NCBI RefSeq assembly: GCF_004798865.1
Contig: NW_025335641.1
Location: 14,978,792 to 15,042,791, forward strand
DNA from: Varanus komodoensis
Taxonomy: Eukaryota > Chordata > Lepidosauria > Squamata > Varanidae
DNA length: 64,000 nucleotides
Reading direction: 5' to 3'
Below are positions 22,144 to 33,798 of the stretch, piece after piece (the stretch's first letter is position 1; every line of letters starts with the position of its first letter). The position numbers and the translations under genes were made by a program. Under the pieces are notes generated by a model, which was not told the origin of the DNA, did not search any database, and saw only the letters and a program-made list of their open reading frames with translations.

Positions 22144-24783
22144 GAGATCTAATAGCCCTTATTGATGCTTGTCTGGACCATACAATCCATAGGAACAGTC
22201 CCAATGTCATTATATTTCATTTCATGTAAGCTATCTTGGGAATATCTCTGAATCAAAGACTGGCATTGAAATAATGCTAAATATATGAGTATTGCCAAAG
22301 GGTCAAAGTGCTTGCCAAAAAAAAAAAAAAGTGTTGTCACATGTTTGTCTTGGTGTGCATCTGATGCTACAGCATTTTGAGCTTCCAGTCCTGCATTCAT
22401 AAGAAACAAGGTTTTTCCAAGCATTGGATTTGAATGTAACTGTGCATGATTATTTTAGCTGGAATATTAATTGCATTTTGGATGTCTCAAGCAACGTCAT
22501 TATCGCAATCATTACCTATCAACACTTCACTTCACTGCTGGCTGGAGGAGAAAAATGGTGACTAAGCAGCAACGCCTCTGTTTCCCCGTTGAATACCTCA
22601 ACTTGCTGTCTTCTTCTATGGAGATCTCTATATACCTTGCAATATCTTTCTCATTGGTGAATCCCTTCTGAAGCCAACCTCAATTTTCCAGCTTGTTCTA
22701 TGGCAACTGTTATTGCTTTCCCTCTGATTGGTGACAGCATCTGTTACATTGCCCTCTGGTCCAGGAATCAGTTCCCTTCCTCATCAGCATCACTGCCACC
22801 CCTCTCTGCCCCATCTTACTGTATTGTCCACATAACGCTGGGAGCTCCTCTTAGACAGCATTTGATTCTGTGAACCATTGCTTTACTCTCCTTCTCTCTG
22901 CAAAGACACCTTCATCTTACCCTGTTCTTGAATCCCCATCAGATTAAGAGCTGGCATTTGGACTAAGGCAAAATTGTATCTTTTTTTAGTTTCATGAACA
23001 CTGATCAATGTGTTTTCTTGCTGGCTGATTTTTTTCAGCATCTTCTTGGACTACAGCACTCCTCCCTGCCTGTTCTTTATGCTGGCTGGGGCTGATCAGT
23101 ACTGGAGTCTAGGAACATCTGGGGGTCTTGCTCAAAGGGGCAAGTCCAAGAGGCTCTCCAGCATGGGAGAACTATGTTTAATGTGTGAGCTCTGATGGCT
23201 ATTCCCTTCACGAGACCCTGCTCCACCTTTCTGGGAGCTTTCCTGAGCAAACTGCTCTGTAGATAGCTCAGGGGCTGCTTATATTTTTGTTCCTTTCAAG
23301 GGCCAGATGTCTTCCTTGTGCATGCCCCTTCAGTTGGTTTCAGAACTTCAGCGTCCCCATGCTGGGAAATGGTCACATGTTCAGACACATCAGATCATCC
23401 TCTGATCTATTGGCTGGAATAAGTCAGGCAATGCCCCTTGATGACCCCTTTAAAAATTTCTGGATCATGCTTACACAATGCCTTTTCTGATTACTACCTA
23501 CCATGCCCCGCACTCAGGACTACAAGAACTGGGTCTGACAACTGGTTGTTGCTGCTCAGTTGTTCAAAACTGTTCTCAATTATTTTTATATGCATTATTT
23601 TAACTTCATTGCAAGCTGTCTTGAGAACCTTTCCAGCACTGCGAGGCAAAACCATTTTTTTCCAGTAACTCATTAGGTAGTAAATAGAAATAGCTTTAAG
23701 CATCATATTCAAATATTCCACTATAGCATTCTATTAAATACCAGGTACTGATTTCCCCAATAGGGGTAACTGATATTGTGTGCAAAATAACATACACTCG
23801 CATTCACACATGGGTGTGCATGATACACACACTAACACCAGTGTTCCAGTTATTTTGTGCAACCGTTGGATGTCTTGCTCTGATTTCCAAGCAGGTAATC
23901 TGAAAAGTGTTAAAAGGTTGACCCCCATTTACTCTAAATTCCATATGCCCCCAACAGTTAACATTAATCTCTACTGAAAAGCTTACTAGCACAAGACAAA
24001 ACATGAATGGACACAATTAAAGTCTATCTGTTTGTTCACAGAATGCATCTGTATAAATCATGCAAAGCCATTTGGAAGTCTTATCTTTATCCAAAAGCTA
24101 AAATATAGTGAAGGGGGATGATTACTAGATTCCTCCTGAGCTTATAGAATCCCATGGTTGGGGTGAAAAATATTAGAAAAATCACTGGTGCAATTTTCTT
24201 TACATTGACCTTCCAAAGACCTCTGAAAAGCAGCTGTCCCCAAGAGGCAGATTATTCATCACCCTCCCCATACAATCTCAGCCTGGACTTTCCTCAACAA
24301 AGACAGGAAGCATTTGGTGAATTGCACATGAGTAAAGATTTATATAGCAACCCGACAGGAGTCCTAAATTGAAGCTGTGCCAAACATGCTTCATTTAACA
24401 AAGCAAGTTAAATTCAGCCCTCACTCTCAAAGAAAGATGCTCACTACCACGATTCAGCCCACCAGCTATTCATCACATCTTCCTTATTCAATGTTTATGA
24501 TAAGGAAGAGTTCTGAATTGGTTTATTAACTATTTCCAGCTCTGCTTCTGAGAAGGTTTCTTGTTGTTTCCTGTTGTGATGGAGGATGTGGTAGTGGAGA
24601 AGATCTTGGTGTTACCTTTCCCATCCCTTTCAATTCCTGATCAGGTGAAGTTTCACTGGCCTGAGTATTCTGATAGAAATCATTCATGGAACTTCCTTCA
24701 CTTCATGTCTTAGTTAATGCTGTTCTTTAATTCAAGTCTATCTTAATTTGTTCCAAGAAATTCCTTGATCCAGTTCTCCACAA

Positions 24784-24902
24784 AGTGGTGCCTTTCAAAT
24801 GCCTTGAATTGCAACTCCCATCATGCCCAGCCAATATAACCAAGATGACTGGAATGATGCAAGTTGCGGTCAAACACATCCAGATGATATCAGCTTGCCA
24901 GA
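24784..24902. repeat. Foldback MITE, degenerate
   Basis: TGCCTTTCAAATGCCTTGAA, GCAACTCCCATCATGCCCAG on the left and GATGACTGGAATGATGCAAG, CAAACACATCCAGATGATAT on the right match a sauropsid foldback family (TGGTGCCCTCCAGATGTTTTGG...ACTACAACTCCCATC and its inverse). Similar copies are at 25848-26005 and 33799-33933. Confidence 0.6.
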
Positions 24903-25743
24903 GCCTACTTTATCCTTAGCCATTAGTCCCTGGGGTATGTCATAACATTTATCTTACAAATATTACATAGCATTTATCTTATATGTGAAGTCAATCCATA
25001 CACATACCTTTGGATGTTTTTGATATTCTGTATTATATAGATAGATTCTACTAATGATTTGTTGGCAAACAAGCATCAATAATCCACTATTTCTATGATG
25101 TGCTGTGGCCAGAAGCAGTGAAAAATTAAAGCCTACTAAAGCCCACATTTAATCTGCAACACCTTTGCCATGTAAAACATTGCTTTGACATCTCATGGAT
25201 GATTAAGTAAAATGAAATACATATAACATAAAAACTGAAGCTGTCAAAAAACTGGAAAACAGATGACTCATAATGGTGTTCATAAACATTATTCAGATTT
25301 GCCAGTGAAAGGTGTGTGATGATTATTAATTAGTGACTTCCACTGCTGGTAAAATATAAACCCAGTTACAAGAACACTTACTGACCTTATGCATTTCTGA
25401 GATCACTGCAAATGAGGGTTTCTTTTTCCCTATTACAAAGTTAAGCATTCACATATAGCATTGTGTGATGAATATGCCAAATAGAGAAGGGTCATTTCTT
25501 TGAATGATTTCCCCAAAGACCCAAGAAGTAGGGAATGTAGAAAAGGGAAGGATTTAAACAACTACCCACCAACAAGTTATTTTATGCTGTAATTGCTGTC
25601 ATAAATTATTCTCACCTGGGCATACAGGTTATGAAAATGTTTCCCCTTTTTAATATCCAAACTGCTTATTGTGTAATTTAAAATGCTGTATGATATCTAG
25701 TCAAACTCTTTGTTAAGACTATTGAGTCTGGTCAAAGGAAAGG
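24903..25743. other. Unassigned AT-rich sequence, possibly conserved non-coding
   Basis: No repeat is recognised. 25300-25720 includes GATTATTAATTAGTGAC and other homeodomain-type TAATTA text, with little sign of transposons. Conservation cannot be judged from one sequence. Confidence 0.3.
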
Positions 25744-25822
25744 CTGTACTCCTATCCATAATGGGAAAACCTCCCATTCATCCCAATGGAGTATTTCTGA
25801 GCAGATGTGCATAGGATCACAC
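25744..25822. repeat. Old interspersed repeat with GTGCATAGGAT end
   Basis: CTCCTATCCATAATGGGAAA, CCAATGGAGTATTTCTGAGC and AGATGTGCATAGGATCACAC follow the order of the sauropsid repeat also seen at 29808-29905. The ends are roughly inverted (TCCTAT / ATAGGA). Confidence 0.45.
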
Positions 25823-25847
25823 CGCTGGCCATTTCTCTGGTATAAGA

Positions 25848-26005
25848 CAGTCCCCAACCTGGTGCTGTCCCCTGATTTCCCCAACCTAGTGCTTTTCTAA
25901 TGCTGCAGAATTCAATTCCCATTGGCCCCAGACAGCACTACCAACAGACAGAAAACCTGGAGTCACAGTCCAATATCTACAGGGACCCAGGTTGAAGAAG
26001 AGTGT
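25848..26005. repeat. Foldback MITE with duplicated left terminus
   Basis: CCCCAACCTGGTGCT appears at about 25852 and again as CCCCAACCTAGTGCT at about 25880. It is followed by TTCTAATGCTGCAGAATTCA and ATTCCCATTGGCCCCAGACA. The right arm is AAACCTGGAGTCACAGTCCA... CCCAGGTTGAAGAAGAG. The arms pair imperfectly. The doubled left end suggests a nested or tandem-end event. Confidence 0.6.
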
Positions 26006-27958
26006 CCTATATGAAAGTTTACTCATTGTTGGGTTTTATTTGCTGGGGAGCATCTAGAATGCCAGAAGCATCTAGCTGCCCAGATGTTGCCTTGCTTTTG
26101 ATTTTGTATTATCTTTCTCAGTGGCCATTCATTTTTGGCAGACTCTCTCTTCCCCCAGTGCTGATGGTACTGGCTGGTGGCAACATGAACAACACCAGTT
26201 GTGAGTACTGGGACCCCACTGCCCACCTCATGGCTTCTGTGCAGACAAGCATGGGAGAGGAAAGGTCAAGTGTGGCATGGTTGGTTGTCAGCTGAGAAAT
26301 ATTTAGACTTTGGCTGTAAGAGATGGGCAAGAAGAAGATAGGGGAGAGAGAAGGAAAGGCTTGCAGGGAGAAGGCTTCATAAGACCATGACAGAGGACCA
26401 GAAAGGAGAGATCAAGATCAAGAAAGGGTAGCAGCGGGGAGGCAAGGAAAGTTGTAGAGGATGGAAAGAAGCAAAGCCTGAACTGGGATAAGGATGGAGA
26501 GCTTTTGCATCGGGGTGGCGGGGTCAGACTCATTTTGTACAACCCTCATCCTATGTTCAAAAGCTTCCTTGTGAGTGATCAGTTTAGGAAGGGCAAACCA
26601 TTCCTTCTTTGGCAGCTTGGAGAAAGGGATGTGGAGAGGGAGAATGGGAAAAGTAGCTGGCAGAAAAAGAGAGGAGGGAAAGGTGAGATGAAAGAAAGAG
26701 CGAGAGGAAAGGATGTCAAAAATGAAAAAAGTGATGTCTGGATTCAGTTCCCCTGCCTGGTATGGAGGACCTCAACAACTGACTCACAAGAAAATGTGGC
26801 CCATGGCAGAAAAAGAGTTTCCCACTGCTGTGATACAGGCTGCAAGAAATAACAGGTGTGAAAGTGGGAAGAAGCAAGCACAAACCACTTGAAGTAGGTA
26901 GACAAGAGTATGGGGTTTGAGGAAAGAGACAGACAGCCAGAGGTCACTTGAACCATGTTCACATCATATCCAATAGTGGGTATCACTACTAGGGATGGTA
27001 CACGCATTTTCTGGATTGAAAGATTTTGTGAGACAGAGATAAGTCTTTGAAGGAAAAGCGGTGTGGGGATCTGAAATACCTTGCCACCCGGAAATGATGT
27101 CAAGAGGTCTAATTGGAACTGAGAGATAGCTTATGAGACAACTAATGGCACACCCTGTTCATGTCTGGACAGAAAAATGTCCAACAGTTCCTTGCATGCC
27201 ACAGCCAGCCATGTAGGCTTTTTTCTGCCATGTAGCCCTGCAGGAGTTGAAGGCTTTTTTCTTTCTCAACCCACATTGGATTGTGCCCTAAATAAAGACA
27301 CATCAAAACTATTTGTTCCTCTTTTGTCTCCTGCAGCTCAAAATGAGTACAAGGAGGGTATAAGAGATTTAAAAAAATGCTTTAGTCATTCAGATCTATA
27401 ACTGTGTATACTAAATTTAGAGATGAAAATGTAAAAAAGTAAATATTAATTGCTCCATAATTAGCATGTTTCTAAAACAATAATAATCTTCTCTGTGGGC
27501 TTAGACATGCTCTGATTTATATTGATGCCTCCAAGAATATTCCATGAGGGTCATTGTGTGTGGGATGTAAGCAGTGGCAGTCTCTGAGAGAAACCCAAAA
27601 TAGCTTCCACGTCTGCTAAAAGTTGTGATGGTCAGCTGTCAAAGAGATTCTACTGTGCAATGTGGCACTAGATGTTCCTTGCTGGTAATCGCTTTGAGCT
27701 GCAGGATTGTTGGAAGTGTGGCTTTCACCAACATCTTGCACAATATTGTATGTATAATGTCATACATAACACGCCATCCAATCGGTGGACAGGCGGGAGA
27801 TCTAAACGAAGAGCAAATACCTCCTTCCATGCCCTTCTGGACCAGCAGTGCAGAAGGGAAGGAAGAGTGCTTTTTTCTTCCCTACATTGACTCCCTGCTT
27901 TTTTATTGTCAAAATTTTCCTCTCATTGCTTGCAATCCTCCAGAAAAGGTGCATATTG
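26006..27958. other. Unassigned sequence including a purine-rich tract
   Basis: No gene recognised. About 26315-26735 on the plus strand is strongly purine-rich (runs such as GGGAGAGAGAAGGAAAGG and AAAAAGAGAGGAGGGAAAGG). Open frames here (for example 26505-26852) are compositional. Confidence 0.45.
26315..26735 (+). repeat. Purine-rich (GA-rich) low-complexity tract
   Basis: About 420 bp in which A and G dominate one strand without a strict repeat unit. Such asymmetry often comes from decayed GA microsatellites. No promoter or coding signal supports another reading. Confidence 0.6.
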
Positions 27959-28203
27959 AGTGATTGATTGATTGATTCATTTATTTATTTGATTTATATC
28001 CTGCTTTGCTCTTATGAACTCTACATTCTCTTTTGCTTGCTCTAAATGTAATTTCCACAAAAACAACTCTGTGAGATAAGCTGGGCTGAGAGTCTGTGAC
28101 TGACCCAAAATCATCCAGTTGGCTCCATGGATGAGCAGGAACAAGAACCCAGGTTGCCTGGGTTACAGTCCCGCCCTCTTATCCACTACACCACACTGGC
28201 TGT
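27959..28203 (-). mobile_element. MIR-like tRNA-derived SINE, antisense
   Basis: Read on the minus strand it starts AGCCAGTGTGGTGTAGTGGA (box A region, about 28198-28180). GGTTCTTGTTCCTGCTC lies in the box B region near 28135-28155. The body is AGCCAACTGGATGATTTTGG and CAGACTCTCAGCCCAGCTTA, and the 3' part is L2-tail-like. The 3' tail lies at 27959-27978 as (TGAT)n on the plus strand. This layout (tRNA head, MIR/CORE-like body, L2-related tail) fits a squamate MIR-like SINE moved by L2-type LINEs. It is more diverged than the copy at 52501-52733. Confidence 0.8.
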
Positions 28204-28704
28204 CTTCTCTCCAATTTCAGGGCACCTTGGGAGTGGTGAAAGAGAAAGCTATAAAACCTGCAGATCCAGTCTTTGATTCTCTCCAAACATGCTCACAGAA
28301 CACCCACCTTATGCTCCTACCAATATTGGAGCTCCAGTGCCCAAGAAGCAAAAGTACATGGCAGGGTTGGAGGTGATATGTGAAGTGTGAGCTTTACCTC
28401 TTAGTTCAGACCAGGCTCTCTGCCCTTGAAGGAATTAGATCCAAAACATCTTATGGACATCGGGATGCCCTCCAAAGAATGATAGGTTTGCGGCCATTTC
28501 CTCTTTCCATTACCTAAGTTCTCAGAGATCGGGAACAGGATACCAAACATTTAAAAAATAGAATTTCTTTGCTATTTATTTATTATAGTCCTCCTCTGCC
28601 TGATAAGTAAAGCTTTATCTAATACAGAACAAAACAATAGGCAAAAACATAAATATTCAGAATATATGAAGAAAACAGTTCTGTGACTCCTTTGCTGCTG
28701 CTTT
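28204..28704. other. Unassigned sequence
   Basis: No gene recognised. CTATTTATTTATTATAGTCC TCCTCTGCCT at about 28571-28600 could be the antisense of a very old L2-type tail, but it is too weak to call. Confidence 0.35.
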
Positions 28705-28790
28705 TGCTGTTATGTGCCCCCAAATCATCTCTGACTTACGGCTATATGACTGAAAGCTGTCCAAAAAGCTCTTTCCTTGGCAACCCAACC
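28705..28790 (-). repeat. Possible RTE/BovB-like 3' end, antisense
   Basis: TGCTGTTATGTGCCCCCAAA TCATCTCTGACTTACGGC resembles an antisense 3' end common in lizard RTE-type repeats (GTTATGTGCCTTCAAGTCATTTCTGACTTATGG). It stops a few bases before the L2 fragment. Confidence 0.45.
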
Positions 28791-28799
28791 TAATTCATG

Positions 28800-29236
28800 T
28801 AAACGCTAGGCTAAATGCCCACCCGTCCCTTGAGATCTGCGGGAGAGGCCCTTCTCCGGGAACCCTCTGTGAAGGAAATTAGGAGGGTAGGTACTCGGAG
28901 GAGGGCTTTCTCTGCGGTGGCGCCCAATCTATGGAATGCGCTCCCCAGAGAGGTCCGCCTGGCGCCGTTGTTATTTGTTTTTCGGCGCCAGGCGAAGACC
29001 TTTTTATTCAAAAGTCATTTTAACTGTTAACAGTATTTGCTTATTTTATCTGGCCAGGGCTACTTATTTTATATTGTTATTTATTTTATATTGTTATTTG
29101 TATATTGTTATTTTTGTATTTTACTTCATGTTTGAGCTGCCCCGAGGCTTCGGCGAATGGGGCAGCATAGAAATGTTTTAATAAATAAATGAATGAATGA
29201 ATGAATGAATAAATAAATAAATAAATAAATAAATAA
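28800..29236 (+). mobile_element. L2-type LINE 3' end with ORF2 C-terminus
   Basis: The last 71 codons of an L2-type ORF2 are open at 28815-29030, with LRSAGEALLREPSVKEIRR, RRRAFSAVAPNLWNALPREV and FRRQAKTFLF, ending in a natural stop. The AT-rich 3' UTR follows, then GAGCTGCCCCGAGGCTTCGG CGAATGGGGCAGCATAGAAA and an (AATG)n/(AAAT)n tail to 29236. The 5' part, including the RT, was lost at insertion. The open C-terminal frame and good tail suggest a fairly young copy. Confidence 0.92.
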
Positions 29237-29807
29237 ATCTCATATTTGGTCTTCTCCTTCTGCTTCTGCCTTTGACTTTCCCTAATTTTTTGTCTTCTTC
29301 AGGGAGTCTTGCATTCTCATGATGTGCCTGATGTATGACAGTTCCCATTTCATCATTTTTGCTTCTGTTATGGCCCCTGGACAGCCTCTAAAAGACCATA
29401 GTACTGTCTCGATTCCCAGATACAAGGCTGGAAAAGAGATTTGATCTTAAATCTGAAGTTCTGCACTCAGCTGCCTCTTGCTGGTTGCTTGTCTCAGGTT
29501 GTAAAAGTAGCTTTGGGGAACAGGTTTAGAAGCATTTCAGGAGGTGGGGAGGGGAGAAGATGGGTTGCACCAAGATATGTAATACCCTGGTGGTGCTTCT
29601 GCCTCTCCCTCTTTCTCTCCCATTTTATTGTACTCCATCTTTAAAGAAAGTCCTCACCTTTTCAGGTGTGTGGCTTCTAAACTTTGAGGGTTTCTATGCA
29701 TTTTTTATCTTACATATAAGTATTCTTTCTCCTTCTTTTTCCAAAAATGCAAAGGAACCTTTTTTCTTCCTAATTATTTACTTTAATTTTCTCCATCTTA
29801 GTTTACC
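29237..29807. other. Unassigned sequence
   Basis: Pyrimidine-rich in places. No gene or recognisable repeat is seen. Confidence 0.4.
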
Positions 29808-29905
29808 TGCAATCCTATACCTACGTACCTATACCTACTTACCTGGGAGGGAGCCTAAGCACTCTAGAATTTATTTTGAGTAGATGCATGCACAATGCAC
29901 TGTAA
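29808..29905. repeat. Old interspersed repeat, ATCCTATACC...GCATGCAC
   Basis: TGCAATCCTATACCTACGTA, CTTACCTGGGAGGGAGCCTA and TTTTGAGTAGATGCATGCAC follow the order of a sauropsid repeat (GCAATCCTATGCAC..TTACTTGGGAGTAAGCC..GAGTAGACATGCATAGGATTGCA). The ends are inverted relative to each other, which suggests a MITE. Confidence 0.55.
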
Positions 29906-32900
29906 ATTAGCTACATATAACAATGATATTTCCAAAGGATATTTTATTGTGCAATCTCCCTGCCCTATTTGCTGAATTTAATGCAATATCCAGACAATTT
30001 TGTGATCCACTTGGTGATCTTTCTGGCATTTTGCATTGCTGCAAGCTTCTTCTTTCTCCAGTAAGGAGGAAAATAACAATGACGCATTTTTCATCAGGTG
30101 CAGAGAGGAAAATGTACTGTTGAGGCACACTGGGAGAATTGTGCCCGTCAAAGATGGAAGCTACGTACAAGACACCTCTGCTTTCTGTGCTGCTTGCTGT
30201 ATATTTCTATTTGCACATCCATTTTTGTAAACAATATGCAAGGCAAGTCCTTTTGCCTTTCCCAAGGTTTCTCCGAGCTTACAAAGCAAGAAGAGATTCT
30301 ACAGCAGCACTTTCCTTTGAGTAAATGTGATGGAGCTAGCTGTAACATGGCCACCCTCTTTCTGGTACTGGATTGATTTTTTGATTGTTAAAAGTATTGA
30401 TGCCACTCTGCTAGAACAGGGGTACTCTGAAATCTCTCAAGAGCTCTGTTTGTTTGTTTTTGTTTTCATTTCTTTAATCGAAAGACTTCTTTTTAATAGA
30501 AGACATGACTTTACAAGAAAATTCAACTACTACCTTTCTTTCTCTCTTTGAAGAAACTGGGTTGGAAAGAATGAATCAAAGGAGTCCATTTGAATGTTGG
30601 GCAGAGTTGGGGTTCAGGATGCTATAAAGTTTTTCAGTTTTCTATACTGGTTGGAATTGTCAAGAAAAATCAACGAACCACTTTGAAATGGACCAGAAAA
30701 GCAAACAAGCAAGCAAATTTCCTAGTCCATTTGTGAAAAAGTTATTTTAAACAGAACATGCCATTCACTACAAAATGTCAGATGGTGTATGTCTACTCTG
30801 AGAAGTTAGGAAACAGAGGAGACAATGCTGATCATTCAGCTATGTTACTTGCAGTGTATAGACAGAATATATAAAGAGAGATGCGCCCCAAAATTGCTAG
30901 CTTCCCTGAAGTATGGCCAATCAATGGGATTTGCATGTTTAGCTTAAAGCAGGTTAGCAAGGATTTGCAGTGCTTTGAAGCCCTCCATCTAGAAAGACCC
31001 GTAGGAGTAAACTAATCAGCCAATAATCAACCAATATTTCACTTCATCAAGCACTTAATAATTCCAATCACACGAGTTTTAATTTCATTCACATTTTCCT
31101 CTTACATTAATCTTTCTTTTCATTTTAAATGAAATAAAAATCCAGTCCTTAATTTTAAACAACAGAATCTAATCAATTAATTTTATCCTTTCACATTAAT
31201 CCAAGACTTCTCATTGTTTAGTTCTATTAAAAGCATTCATTCAAAATAAACTATATTTCAAAGCTCTTAGTATAAAAGTAATCCATTTATGCTAGACTAT
31301 ATTCAGTTTAAGTCTCTTCCTTGTGTGTTGATTAAATAAAAAATAAACAGTTATTAACTTAAAGACACACAGTCCCAATATTGATTTAAAACACTTTGGA
31401 ATACTCTGGACCCATTTTTTCTTCTTTTCTTTTACCCTGTTTAAATATTTCTTTAACCAGCTTTAACTTTAATAAAAATTCCATCGGAATCCTTCGCCTG
31501 TACCACTAGCTTTGTACTGTCAAATCCCCCATAAACAGAGCCCCAGTCTATAATGACTACTTCATGCATCCCACATTTCTCCAAGGGCATTCTTAGTGTC
31601 TGCATAGCCATGCAGTTGACACTTCAGCCATGGTGTACAAATCTGAGCCTGCATCCAATGTTAGTCCTGCTTAATGGGTCCACTCAAAGATTTTCTCTAC
31701 CTGAGACATTTTTCATGGGTTCATGATTCCTCACTCGTGGACATTCATGGGGCTTTTTCATGAGATCATCACCTTCCAGAGTTCTCTCTTTTTCTGAGTC
31801 ACATGCATTTTTGTTTTTGTTTTTCCAATAAGGGAATTCAGGCATTAAATTTTCAAATTCCAAACAAACCAGAATGCAAATCCCATGTAACATTGCAGTT
31901 CTGCTGTGACACAGCTCTACCACATCTCTTGTGGTCAGATAACTTATAATATTGAATCAAAATTAATTTTTAAAAATACCTAAACAACAGTGAAAAGAGA
32001 GAGGAAAAGATGAACAAAATCAAGCAAGAAAGCTTCCATATAACCTGAAGTCCCTGATCCCACCTAAACATGGTTTCTCAGCAGTTGGCAAAGTGGTGGC
32101 AACATGAAGCTGTCCACCTGGAATCTCAATAATGTCTCATGCATAACTGCTGCACCTTCTGTTCTCACAGTTCCGAATGAGATGAGAGCTTTACCCCCAT
32201 GTTCTGCAATGCAGGGGAGCAGATAAACCAGCGACTGTTGCCTTGCAATATAAAAAACATTGCAGTAGATACCAGATTTTGTAGGAAGAGAATCTGAAAC
32301 CGAACAATAGTAAACACCTCTTCACCTTGGCCATCATTTAAAGCAATGGGTTATATCATAAAACCTGGCATTATGGATGAACAAACATTATGGGTAAACA
32401 GAGGAAGAAGATTGTGCATAGTGAAAGTAGGATACAACAGCAATCATTCTCTCATGAAGCTGAATCTTTCTTCACAAAATTTCACTAGAAAATTGGAGTT
32501 CTTCAGTTATACCTATCCCAGGCATAGATTCTGGGGATGTTCCAAGACCAAGGGCTACTAGAAAGCAATAAAAAAGCAACTACAATAGCCATTCAGTGGC
32601 CATATTAGGAAAGACAGTATAACCATGAAAAATCTGAATTGTCACAGGTAAGGCAGTTCTGCCTTCTAAGCAGTGCAATATGGTGGCAGTAGATGTGAGA
32701 TTTCTCCAGCAAATATAGAGGCTGGGGCACAAACTTGAGGGAAAGGGCCCTTTCAGTTTGAGGCAGCATTGTAGTATGGCCTTCTTCTGTCAGGGTCAGG
32801 GCCAACTCCAGGATCCAGAAGATCCTTGGGCAAATCACCCTCAATGGGCTCCTTCCCGCCATCTTCATCACCAGCTGCTCTTGCTCCACATCTTTTTTCA

Positions 32901-33130
32901 TTGTTACCATTTGCTAAATTGGCCAGATTTAACTCTTTTTCAAACAAAATCTCAAACTTTGGCCATCCTGTGTGTGTTCATTGTGGAAATCATCAGCAAG
33001 TCACCCATTTTGTGTCACCGCCACAAATTTGGCAACATGGGAAGAACGGCAGGAGTGCAGAATTCATGTAGCTCCAGAAGGCTAAAAATTGCCCCTGGAC
33101 TTTCTGGATTTACTCTAAAGGTGGAACACA
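29906..33130. other. Unassigned sequence
   Basis: No gene or confident repeat. 30990-31500 is AT-rich with many TTAAT and TTTAAA runs. A 56-codon minus-strand open stretch at 31453-31623 reads protein-like but matches nothing I know. Short frames at 32605-32947 are likewise unassigned. Confidence 0.4.
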
Positions 33131-33352
33131 GGTGGTGCAGAGGGTTAAACTGTTGAACTCTGGGCTGTTGATTGGAAGGTTGGCAGTTCAAATCCACTTG
33201 AAAGGGTGAGCACCTGCTGCTTTGTCCCAGCTTAAACCTGCCTAGCAATTAAAAATCAGGTAATGCAAGTAGATAAATAGGTACCAGTTCGGTGGGAAAG
33301 GCAACAGTGTTCCGTGTGCCTTGGCATTTAGCCTTGCTGGCCACATGACCAT
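33131..33352 (+). mobile_element. Sauria-type tRNA SINE, 3'-truncated
   Basis: GGTGGTGCAGAGGGTTAAAC is the box A region and GGCAGTTCAAATCCACTTG (about 33181-33199) the box B region. The body has GTGAGCACCTGCTGCTTTGT CCCAGCTTAAACCTGCC, AGTAGATAAATAGGTACCAG, GGTGGGAAAGGCAACAGTGT and GCTGGCCACATGACC. This matches the squamate SINE whose 3' tail derives from BovB. The normal BovB-like 3' tail is missing. Instead the sequence passes through about 20 bp into a BovB coding fragment in the opposite orientation. Confidence 0.9.
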
Positions 33353-33375
33353 GCAAGAATCTTCCAGCAACAGAT

Positions 33376-33765
33376 CCTCCCTAGGAGCAAGCGTCTTTTA
33401 ATTTCTTGGCTGCAGTCCCCATCTGCGGTGATCTTGGAGCCCAGGAAAATAAAATCTGTCACACCCTCCATTTCTTCCCCATCTATTTGCCAGGAAGTGA
33501 GAGGACCGGATGCCATGATCTTAGTTTTCTTAATGTTGAGTTTCAAGCCAACTTTTGCACTCTCCTCCTTCACCCACATCAAGAGGCTCTTTAGTTCCTC
33601 TTCACTTTATGCCATGAGAGTGGTATCATCTGCATATCTGAGGCTGTTGATATTTCTCCCAGCAATCTGAATTCCAACTGGTGATTCATCTAGCCCCACC
33701 TTTCTCATGATGTGCTCTGCATATAAGTTAAATAGGCAGGGCGACAGTATGTGCATTTTAGGTGA
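33376..33765 (-). mobile_element. BovB LINE fragment, C-terminal half of the RT domain
   Basis: On the minus strand the frame reads LRYADDTTLMA (about 33650-33618), so the catalytic YADD is kept. Then come MWVKEESAKVGLKLNIKKTK, MASGPLTSWQIDGEEMEG, FIFLGSKITADGDCSQEIKR and RLLLGR (ending near 33380). These are hallmark strings of BovB ORF2. Upstream text (CRLPYLTYMQ-like, 33760-33720) begins mid-RT. A stop codon (TAA) follows LMA, and both ends are cut, so the piece is dead. It is in opposite orientation to the adjoining SINE. Confidence 0.93.
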
Positions 33766-33798
33766 GGTTACCTTGCATGTATTTCTATAAATGTAAAG

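Larger units (their letters stand above)
21147..24783. other. Mostly unassigned sequence
   Basis: No gene recognised. It contains the SINE at 21911-22090, the pentamer repeat at 22085-22143 and an A-run at 22317-22330. The rest, including 22340-24780, shows no feature I can support. Confidence 0.4.

Noticed and set aside
26505-26852. 115-codon charged protein
   Set aside because: It lies largely in the purine-rich tract, where Lys, Arg, Glu and Gly codons arise from composition.
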